This document shows, in pieces, positions 1 to 5,967 of a stretch of 7,357 nt of DNA. This DNA comes from an uncultured Bacteroidales bacterium (GTDB taxonomy: Bacteria > Bacteroidota > Bacteroidia > Bacteroidales > JAUNSR01). The notes beneath the pieces are model-generated. The model saw nothing but the letters and a program-made list of their open reading frames with translations, searched no databases and had not been told where the DNA came from. Location: the NCBI GenBank assembly GCA_947074165.1, contig CAMTOT010000139.1:1-7357 (forward strand), written 5' to 3'. The position numbers and the translations under genes are program-made. The number at the start of each line of letters is the position of its first letter. The first letter of the stretch is position 1.

Positions 1-1805
1 AGATGAAGAAATTTATCGTTAAATCTTACGGTAAAAAAGGTGAAGACGTTGTAAATAAAAACTTTGGTGCTGTAGATCGCGGTGGCGAATACAAACAGCT
101 TACAGTAGATCCTTCATGGGCTTCTCTTGCTGATGACGCTAAAGTAGAAAACAACGATCCTGCATTTATCAACGAAGTAGTTCGTCCGATCAATGCTCAG
201 GACGGTGACCTTCTTCCTGCATCTGCGTTCAAAGGTCTTGAAGATGGTACATGGCACCAGGCTACATCTCAGTACGAAAAACGTGGTGTTGCTGCGTTTG
301 TTCCGGTTTGGGATGAAGCAAACTGTATCCAGTGTAACAAATGTGCTTACGTTTGTCCTCACGCTTGTATCCGTCCGTTCGTAATGGATGATGCTGAGTT
401 TGCTGGTTTCAACGCTAACGCACTTGAAATGAAGGCTCCTGCTGCTATGAAAGGAATGAAATTCCGTATTCAGGTAGGTGTTATGGACTGTCTTGGCTGT
501 ATCAACTGTGTTGATGTATGTCCTGGCATGAAAGGCAACAAAGCTCTTAAAATGGTTCCTCTTGAAACTCAGCTTGCTGAGGAAGCTAACTGGGAATACC
601 TTGTTAAGAATGTGAAATCAAAACAAGATCTTGTAGATATCACTTCTAACGTTAAGAACTCTCAGTTTGCAACTCCACTATTTGAGTTCTCTGGTGCTTG
701 TTCTGGTTGTGGTGAAACTCCATACGTTAAACTTGTTTCTCAGTTGTTCGGTGATCGTGAGATCGTAGCTAACGCTACAGGTTGTTCTTCAATCTACTCA
801 GGTTCAATCCCGTCAACTCCTTATACAACAAACGAAAAAGGTCAGGGTCCTGCATGGGCTAACTCACTATTCGAAGACTTCTGTGAATTCGGTATGGGTA
901 TGGAACTTGCGAATGAGACTATGGTTAAACGTCTTATCTCTCTAATGAATCAGGCACAGACTTGCTCTTGCTGTTCAGACGAACTTAAAGGATTGTTCGC
1001 AGAGTGGGTAAACAACCATAAATCAGCTGAAGTTACAAAAACTCTTGCTGCTCAGATCCGTCCTCTTGTAGCTGCTTGCGATTGCGATATCTGCAAACGT
1101 ATCGTTGAGCTTGATCACTTCTTGGTGAAACGTTCTCACTGGATTATCGGTGGTGACGGTGCTTCTTACGATATCGGTTTCGGTGGTCTTGACCACGTAC
1201 TTGCTTCAGGTAAAGATGTAAACATCCTTGTACTTGATACAGAGATCTACTCAAATACAGGTGGTCAGGCATCTAAAGCGACTCCAATCGGTGCTATCGC
1301 TAAATTTGCTGCCGCAGGTAAACGTATCCGCAAAAAAGACCTTGGTCTAATCGCTTCTACTTATGGTTACGTATACGTAGCTCAGATCGCAATGGGTGCT
1401 GACCAGGCTCAGACACTTAAAGCAATCAAAGAAGCTGAGGCTTATGACGGTCCTTCAATCATCATCGCTTACTCTCCATGTATCAGCCACGGTTTGAAAC
1501 AGGGTATGGGCAAAGCACAGGCTGAACAGGCTGCTGCTGTTGATTGTGGTTACTGGCACCTATGGAGATATAACCCATCTCTTGAGGCTGAAGGCAAAAA
1601 TCCATTTACTCTTGACTCTAAAGAGCCGGATTGGAGCAAATTCCAGGACTTCCTAAAAGGTGAGGTTCGTTACGCATCTGTAATGAAACAGTATCCTCAG
1701 GAAGCTGGTGAGCTATTCGCTGCATCTGAAGAGAACGCTAAATGGAGATACAACAACTACCGCCGTCTTGCTAAACAGCAGTGGGGTGTTGAACAGGAAG
1801 ATTAA
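1..1805 (+). CDS. nifJ: Pyruvate:ferredoxin (flavodoxin) oxidoreductase, C-terminal half (5' end cut by window edge)
   Basis: This enzyme oxidatively decarboxylates pyruvate with CoA to acetyl-CoA and CO2, passing electrons to ferredoxin or flavodoxin in the cytoplasm. About 600 residues are visible. Numbering from the Met at base 3, which is probably internal, I see the EKR segment (91-100) and two ferredoxin-type [4Fe-4S] motifs: CxxCxxCxxxCP at C108/C111/C114/C118 and C163/C166/C169/C173. The thiamine-diphosphate domain follows, with GDGASYD at 384-390 and NTGGQ at 418-422. The four ligands of the proximal cluster are visible as CSGC (C233, C236), GC261 and SPC493. The single-chain family is about 1,170-1,230 residues long, so roughly 580 N-terminal residues lie outside the window. 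The frame is open from base 1 and TAA is at 1803-1805. Arg codons are 15 of 17 CGT/CGC, consistent with high expression. A strong terminator follows 31 bp later, so this gene ends its transcription unit. Confidence 0.97.
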   Translation, partial: MKKFIVKSYGKKGEDVVNKNFGAVDRGGEYKQLTVDPSWASLADDAKVENNDPAFINEVVRPINAQDGDLLPASAFKGLEDGTWHQATSQYEKRGVAAFVPVWDEANCIQCNKCAYVCPHACIRPFVMDDAEFAGFNANALEMKAPAAMKGMKFRIQVGVMDCLGCINCVDVCPGMKGNKALKMVPLETQLAEEANWEYLVKNVKSKQDLVDITSNVKNSQFATPLFEFSGACSGCGETPYVKLVSQLFGDREIVANATGCSSIYSGSIPSTPYTTNEKGQGPAWANSLFEDFCEFGMGMELANETMVKRLISLMNQAQTCSCCSDELKGLFAEWVNNHKSAEVTKTLAAQIRPLVAACDCDICKRIVELDHFLVKRSHWIIGGDGASYDIGFGGLDHVLASGKDVNILVLDTEIYSNTGGQASKATPIGAIAKFAAAGKRIRKKDLGLIASTYGYVYVAQIAMGADQAQTLKAIKEAEAYDGPSIIIAYSPCISHGLKQGMGKAQAEQAAAVDCGYWHLWRYNPSLEAEGKNPFTLDSKEPDWSKFQDFLKGEVRYASVMKQYPQEAGELFAASEENAKWRYNNYRRLAKQQWGVEQED

Positions 1806-1835
1806 TCTTGTTGTATAAAATATAATTCGTTTAAA

Positions 1836-1871
1836 GCGGAGTGTCCTGAGAAGGATGCTCCGTTTTTTTTT
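1836..1871 (+). terminator. Intrinsic terminator of the PFOR gene
   Basis: An 11-bp stem pairs 1837-1847 with 1852-1862, with two G-T wobbles and a 4-nt loop (GAGA). Nine T residues follow at 1863-1871, and part of that run can also pair with AAAG upstream of the stem. It lies 31 bp after the PFOR stop codon and fits a rho-independent terminator. It should isolate PFOR transcription from the GH28 gene. Confidence 0.92.
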
Positions 1872-2180
1872 ACATTTACTTTATTTGTATTTATATTTAT
1901 AGATAATAATGGTGACTTTAGAGTATCAAAAAGTACAATAAGCAATATGAGTTTGTCACTGTATATTAAAATATTTTCCAATGTTTTTCGATAAATAAAA
2001 CAAGTTTGGCAATAAATAACAACCATTATAATTGCTTTAATAAATAAAGAAGTCCTATTTCTTACTTTCGCACATCCAATATTGCGCATAAAAGGTAGAA
2101 AAATTTATCAATTGCTGAATAACAGGGTTTTATGTCGGGGTTTGTTATACAGCGTAATAATTGTGAAACAAATATATTAA
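1872..2180. other. AT-rich intergenic stretch without a convincing gene
   Basis: I see no protein-coding gene or structured RNA here. The DNA is strongly AT-rich with many short A/T runs. A reverse-strand reading frame (1802-2089) crosses the PFOR terminator and is rich in Ile, Leu, Asn and Lys, as expected for chance translation of AT-rich DNA. A TACTTTCG at 2063-2070 is one mismatch from the Bacteroidota TAnnTTTG -7 element, but no good -33 element sits at the right distance. A 30-codon frame at 2132-2224 has no supporting features. The stretch is best read as spacer plus distal upstream region of the GH28 gene. Confidence 0.6.
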
Positions 2181-2215
2181 CAGATAATACACATAATCTG
2201 ACAGTTATTACACAT
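2181..2215. repeat. 14-bp imperfect direct repeat upstream of the GH28 promoter (possible regulator site)
   Basis: The unit at 2181-2194 (CAGATAATACACAT) recurs at 2202-2215 (CAGTTATTACACAT) with 12 of 14 bases identical. The start-to-start distance is 21 bp, about two helical turns, so both copies face the same side of the DNA. The second copy ends 19 bp before the candidate -7 element, next to or overlapping the -33 position. This layout suits a dimeric activator in a carbohydrate-utilisation locus, for example a hybrid two-component or AraC-type protein. That role is inference, because no regulator gene is present in the window and AT-rich DNA produces chance repeats. Confidence 0.5.
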
Positions 2216-2234
2216 CCTATTTAAGGCTGTAGGA

Positions 2235-2242
2235 TATCTTTG
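2235..2242 (+). promoter_or_regulatory. Candidate Bacteroidota-type promoter -7 element for the GH28 gene
   Basis: TATCTTTG matches the Bacteroidota sigma-ABfr -7 consensus TAnnTTTG exactly. It lies 49 bp before the GH28 start codon, implying a leader of roughly 40 nt. I see no good TTTG -33 element 19-21 bp upstream, which would fit a promoter that depends on an activator bound at the direct repeat just upstream. The match is only six fixed bases, so confidence is moderate. Confidence 0.5.
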
Positions 2243-2291
2243 TAACGTAAATAAACCTCATAATAAGAAAATAATACAAATAGATACAATA

Positions 2292-3989
2292 ATGAAAAAT
2301 TGGTTCAAAAAAAGTCTTTCAGCCGTTTTGGCAATCTCTTTTTTGGCAAGCTGTTCAAGTGTGAAAGAGCAGAGTTCGTCGGAGTATGAATACGCGTATT
2401 TGTACGAAAACCTTCCTTTTGAAATGGAGCAGGTACAGAAACCTGTATTCCCTAACTATGAAGTAAACATCAAAGATTTTGGTGGTGTAGGGAATGGTCT
2501 TGTAAAAAATACTGAAGCGTTTGAGAAAGCGATGAAAGCTCTTTCTGCTAAAGGCGGAGGCAAACTAATTGTTCCTTCAGGTGTATGGTATACTGGTCCT
2601 ATCACTTTTGAAAACAATGTAAACCTTCATCTTGTTGATGGCGCAGTAATCCTTTTCTCTAAAGATTATACAGATTACCCAATCGTAGAGACTTCTTTCG
2701 AAGGTCTTAACACACGCCGTTGTATCTCTCCGCTTAACGCAAACGGAAAAGAGAACCTGGCTATCACAGGTAACGGTTCAATAAACGGTAACGGTGACGC
2801 ATGGCGTCCTGTTAAAAAAGGAAAAATGACAGGTGCACAGTGGAAAAAGCTTCTTGCTTCAGGTGGTGTCCTAAATGATAAAAAAGATTACTGGTTCCCG
2901 ACTCAGGCTGCTCTTGACGCTCACAACAAAGCTGATATGAACGTAGTTCGCGGTGACCTTACAGAAGCTGAGTGGGAAGCTATGCGTGACTATCTTCGTC
3001 CGGTACTTCTTTCTTTCGTAAACTGTAAAAACGTTCTTCTTGAAGACGTAGCTTTCGAAAACTCTCCTGCATGGAACCTTCACCCGCTAATGGTTGAAAA
3101 CCTTATCGTAGACGGTATCACAGTGAGAAATCCATGGTACTCTCAGAACGGTGACGGTATCGACGTTGAGTCTTGTAAAAACGTACTTATCGTTAATTCT
3201 AAATTTGACGTAGGTGACGATGCAATCTGTATCAAATCAGGAAAAGATGAAGACGGTCGTAACCGCGGTATCCCTGCTGAAAAAGTTATTATCGACAACT
3301 GTATCGTATATCACGGTCACGGTGGTTTCGTAGTAGGTTCGGAGATGTCAGGTGGCGCTAAAGATATTATGGTATCAAACAGCCAGTTCCTTGGTACTGA
3401 CGTAGGTTTGCGTTTCAAATCAACTCGCGGACGCGGTGGTGTTGTTGAAAATATCTATATCCAGAATATCAACATGACAAACATCCCTACAGAACCATTG
3501 TTGTTTGACCTTTACTATGGTGGTAAATCAGCTATCGAAGTTCTTGAGGATGGTGATAAAAATCCGGTAGAAGAGGCTCTTCCTGCAGTAACAGAAGAAA
3601 CTCCTGCGTTTAAAGATATCTATATCAAAGACGTAACTTGTAGCGGAGCTCGCCGTGCGATGTTCTTCAACGGTCTTCCTGAAATGAACATTTCTAACAT
3701 TAATGTTGAAAATGCTGTTATTTCTGCTACCTTTGGCGTTGAATTGGCTGAAGCTGATGGCGTTAATCTTAAAAACGTTATCGTAAATGTTGAAAAAGGT
3801 CCTGCTTTGAACCTTAAAAATGTTAAGAACCTAAACGCAGAAGGTTTTAACTTCGAAGGTAAAACAAAACAGGGAGCTCTTGTAACAGGAACTAAAAACG
3901 CTAATATCAAAGTTTCTTCTGAAACTATCGTTGATAAAAACGTAGTTTTCGAAAAAGGCGGCGATAAAGGTGCGGTTACATTGAAATAA
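2292..3989 (+). CDS. Glycoside hydrolase family 28 lipoprotein (polygalacturonase / rhamnogalacturonase type)
   Basis: Predicted pectin-degrading enzyme that hydrolyses galacturonic-acid linkages of homogalacturonan or rhamnogalacturonan by the inverting GH28 mechanism. Residues 1-20 are a lipoprotein signal with lipobox LASC and acylated Cys at 21, so the protein should be lipid-anchored outside the cytoplasm. The N-terminal beta-helix segment starts at about 57 (VNIKDFGGVGNG). The four GH28 signatures are present: NGDGID at 286-291 (classically NTD), GDDAICIK at 308-315, HGHGG at 341-345 and RFK at 374-376 (classically RIK). The likely catalytic aspartates are D288, D309 and D310. An insert at about 170-238 (WRPVKKGKMT onward) separates early rungs from the active-site rungs and resembles one I recall from Bacteroidota GH28 proteins. 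Residues 465-565 look like further beta-helix rungs. Length 565 is normal for this subgroup. Arg codons are 13 of 14 CGT/CGC, as in PFOR, suggesting high expression. The exact substrate and exo or endo mode cannot be decided from sequence alone. Confidence 0.93.
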   Translation: MKNWFKKSLSAVLAISFLASCSSVKEQSSSEYEYAYLYENLPFEMEQVQKPVFPNYEVNIKDFGGVGNGLVKNTEAFEKAMKALSAKGGGKLIVPSGVWYTGPITFENNVNLHLVDGAVILFSKDYTDYPIVETSFEGLNTRRCISPLNANGKENLAITGNGSINGNGDAWRPVKKGKMTGAQWKKLLASGGVLNDKKDYWFPTQAALDAHNKADMNVVRGDLTEAEWEAMRDYLRPVLLSFVNCKNVLLEDVAFENSPAWNLHPLMVENLIVDGITVRNPWYSQNGDGIDVESCKNVLIVNSKFDVGDDAICIKSGKDEDGRNRGIPAEKVIIDNCIVYHGHGGFVVGSEMSGGAKDIMVSNSQFLGTDVGLRFKSTRGRGGVVENIYIQNINMTNIPTEPLLFDLYYGGKSAIEVLEDGDKNPVEEALPAVTEETPAFKDIYIKDVTCSGARRAMFFNGLPEMNISNINVENAVISATFGVELAEADGVNLKNVIVNVEKGPALNLKNVKNLNAEGFNFEGKTKQGALVTGTKNANIKVSSETIVDKNVVFEKGGDKGAVTLK

Positions 3990-4014
3990 GAAACCTATAA
4001 ATATATTTATATAT

Positions 4015-4046
4015 CGGGCGCGGCAATTTGTCGCGCCCGGTTTGTT
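4015..4046 (+). terminator. GC-rich hairpin between GH28 and DUF4861 genes (terminator or attenuator)
   Basis: CGGGCGCG at 4015-4022 pairs perfectly with CGCGCCCG at 4032-4039. Three more inner pairs are possible (G-T, C-G, A-T), giving a stem of about 11 bp with a 3-nt loop. The downstream tract is G followed by TTTGTTT, an imperfect T run. The hairpin starts 26 bp after the GH28 stop codon and ends 22 bp before the DUF4861 start codon, leaving little room for a separate promoter. It may terminate only partly, so that DUF4861 is made at a lower level, or it may protect the GH28 mRNA 3' end. Confidence 0.6.
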
Positions 4047-4061
4047 TAAACTAATCTCTGT

Positions 4062-5246
4062 ATGAAAACGAGAAACCTATTGCTTTCACTTGCGGCTACA
4101 CTGCCCCTTGTAGCTTGTACGACAAAGAAGATTGATCTTCTTATCACCAATCCTTCATCTGAAGTTCGTGTTGATGAACCGGTGGCTTATAAAATCCCTG
4201 TAGGATATAAATCTGCTATCGTTACAGTAGACGGAATAGAAATACCATCACAGCTTGATGATATGAATGAAGACGGAGTAAAAGATGAGATAGCCTTTGT
4301 AATGGATATCGCGGCAGCGGAAACAAAAACAGCTAAGATTGTGTTATCAAAAAAGGAAGTTGAGAATAAATATCCTTCACGTGTGCATGCGCAGATGTTT
4401 TTCAGAAATAAAGAAACAAAAGATATCACGCCTACAGATACAGCGTCTTCACCGACAGGTAATCTTTATAACCAGCTTCATCACCACGGGCCGGCTTTTG
4501 AATCGGAACTGATGGCTTATCGTCTGTATTTTGACAGAAAGCAAACAGTGGATTTATACGGGAAGTTTAATAAAGGTCTTGAACTAGCGGAGTCTCTTTG
4601 GTATCCTACCGATGAGCAGCTTGAGAAAGGATTCGGCGACGATATTTTGAGAGTAAGCGGTTCGGTTGGTATCGGCACTCTAAAGGGCTGGGTCAAGAAT
4701 AAGGCTATACATATCGATCCTGTAACAAACCGTGAGGCAAGAATACTTGCAAAAGGTCCTGTACGCACTATCGTTGATATGAATGTGACCGGCTGGGAAT
4801 ATCAGGGCAAAACGGTTGATGTAAAGAGCAGATTTATTCTTTTTGCAGGTCAAAGAGAGTCGCAGGTTATACATACATTCAACGAAGAAGGTAAAGGGCT
4901 TGTTTACGCTACAGGCGTACAAGATATTAAGGGTAGCGAACATATTTCTGATGGTAAAGGTATGACTGCCATCTGGGGTACTGACTGGCCTGTAAACGAT
5001 ACTGTGAAATATGCGAAAGAGACAGTTGGACTTGCTGTTGAAATTCCGCAAAATTATATAACTACAGAACTTAAAGATAAACCTAACTATCTATACGGTA
5101 TAACGCCTGACGCAGAGGGTAAAATCGAATATCGTATGGTAGTTTGCGCCGAAAAAGAGAACTTTGGCGTGAAGAGTGCGTCTGATTTCTTTAAATTTGT
5201 AGCTGACTGGAAAGAGAAACAGCCTCTTATCATAAAAGAAAAATAA
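4062..5246 (+). CDS. DUF4861-family lipoprotein, probable role in pectin utilisation
   Basis: I recognise this as a DUF4861 protein, a family found mainly in Bacteroidota and often near pectin-active enzymes; its biochemical activity is not known to me. Residues 1-18 are a lipoprotein signal with lipobox LVAC and acylated Cys at 19, so it is predicted to be lipid-anchored outside the cytoplasm. Visible marks are an acidic loop D67-x-N69-x-D71-G-x-x-D75-E76 resembling a calcium-binding DxNxDG loop, and an H140-H141-H142-G-P segment leading into FESELMAYRLYF. A conserved-looking stretch follows near 165-182 (DLYGK...LWYPTDEQ). The 394-residue length appears complete. It lies 72 bp downstream of GH28 in the same direction, supporting a shared substrate. 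Arg codons are 7 of 13 AGA, unlike GH28, so it is probably expressed less. It could be an enzyme acting on pectin oligosaccharides or a binding protein; the sequence does not decide. Confidence 0.82.
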   Translation: MKTRNLLLSLAATLPLVACTTKKIDLLITNPSSEVRVDEPVAYKIPVGYKSAIVTVDGIEIPSQLDDMNEDGVKDEIAFVMDIAAAETKTAKIVLSKKEVENKYPSRVHAQMFFRNKETKDITPTDTASSPTGNLYNQLHHHGPAFESELMAYRLYFDRKQTVDLYGKFNKGLELAESLWYPTDEQLEKGFGDDILRVSGSVGIGTLKGWVKNKAIHIDPVTNREARILAKGPVRTIVDMNVTGWEYQGKTVDVKSRFILFAGQRESQVIHTFNEEGKGLVYATGVQDIKGSEHISDGKGMTAIWGTDWPVNDTVKYAKETVGLAVEIPQNYITTELKDKPNYLYGITPDAEGKIEYRMVVCAEKENFGVKSASDFFKFVADWKEKQPLIIKEK

Positions 5247-5259
5247 AAACAATACGGTT

Positions 5260-5868
5260 ATGTTCGTAAAAATTTATCCCGATAATCCGAATATGAAGGA
5301 GATTGACAGGATTGTCAAAATCCTTAGAGACGGTGGTACTATTATTTATCCTACCGACTCGGTTTACGCTATGGGATGTGACGCCCTTAATGTACGTGGT
5401 GTGGAAAAGATATATAAATACCGGGGTATAGAGGCGCAAAAAGCGCTACTTTCCATAATATGTTCAGACCTGAGTAATATTAGTGAATATGCGCGTGTGA
5501 ACAATAACCAGTTTAAAATATTAAAAAAGAATCTTCCGGGTCCGTTCACTTTTATATTAGAAGCGAGCAATCGCCTTCCTAAATTATATAAAACGAGAAA
5601 GACCGTAGGTATTCGTATTCCCGACAACAGCATTGTGCAAGCTATCGTTGAGCAACTCGGCAACCCGCTGCTTACAGCCTCGGTGAAAGATGAAGACGAA
5701 GTGATAGAGTATACTACAGATCCCGAACTTATATTTGAAAAATATCAGAATCAGGTGGACGCTGTTATAGACGGAGGATACGGCAATAACGAACCGACAA
5801 CCGTAGTTGATATCACGGGCGACGAACCGGAGATTTTAAGACAAGGTATAGGAGAGCTGATCTATTGA
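5260..5868 (+). CDS. YciO-type member of the TsaC/Sua5/YrdC family (L-threonylcarbamoyladenylate synthase-like)
   Basis: Family members make threonylcarbamoyl-AMP from threonine, bicarbonate and ATP, the first step of t6A37 tRNA modification, in the cytoplasm. The 202-residue protein opens with IYPDNP and has YPTDSVYAMGCD at 30-41, K53-x-R55, ICSDL at 67-71, LPGPFTFIL at 92-100, VGIRIPDN at 116-123 and GNPLLTAS at 134-141. The N-terminus, length and PTTVVD ending (179-184) match the YciO branch better than classical TsaC. The KxR motif is kept, but the SxN motif of TsaC/Sua5 reads S141-V-K143, lacking the Asn. Canonical synthase activity is therefore less certain than for TsaC. The start is the first ATG after the DUF4861 stop, 13 bp downstream, so the two genes may be co-transcribed although their functions look unrelated. 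A terminator overlaps its stop codon. Confidence 0.9.
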   Translation: MFVKIYPDNPNMKEIDRIVKILRDGGTIIYPTDSVYAMGCDALNVRGVEKIYKYRGIEAQKALLSIICSDLSNISEYARVNNNQFKILKKNLPGPFTFILEASNRLPKLYKTRKTVGIRIPDNSIVQAIVEQLGNPLLTASVKDEDEVIEYTTDPELIFEKYQNQVDAVIDGGYGNNEPTTVVDITGDEPEILRQGIGELIY

Positions 5869-5882
5869 TCAGCTCTTTTTTT
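5852..5882 (+). terminator. Intrinsic terminator overlapping the stop codon of the YciO-type gene
   Basis: GAGCTGATC at 5854-5862 pairs perfectly with GATCAGCTC at 5867-5875, with a 4-nt loop (TATT). Seven T residues follow at 5876-5882, and further pairing outward is possible. The TGA stop at 5866-5868 lies in the loop and descending arm, so the 5' arm of the hairpin is coding sequence. It should end the GH28-DUF4861-YciO transcription unit or units. Confidence 0.93.
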
Positions 5883-5967
5883 CTTCTTTTCTTAATATCA
5901 GATTAAACCTTTTAACTTATTGCAGTCTAAGCCTTAGAACTCCTTTAAATTGTGATACTTTATTATT

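Noticed and set aside
3..5. ATG at base 3 as the true start of the PFOR gene
   Set aside because: The protein would lack the N-terminal pyrimidine-binding half of single-chain PFOR. The preceding two bases continue the same frame, so this Met is most likely internal and the gene is cut by the window edge.
1802..2089. Reverse-strand 95-codon open frame downstream of PFOR
   Set aside because: It runs through the PFOR terminator hairpin, has composition typical of translated AT-rich spacer, and shows no recognisable domain.
2132..2224. 30-codon forward frame upstream of the GH28 promoter
   Set aside because: It has no ribosome-binding signal or recognisable similarity, and its repeated THN/ITH flavour only reflects the 21-bp DNA direct repeat being in phase with codons.
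4680..5051. Reverse-strand 123-codon frame inside the DUF4861 gene
   Set aside because: It is fully contained in a well-supported coding gene and has no recognisable domain.
5956..5963. TACTTTAT as a promoter for the outer-membrane barrel gene
   Set aside because: It would place the transcription start at or past the ATG at 5968 and has no matching -33 element. I see no confident promoter in the 99-bp gap.
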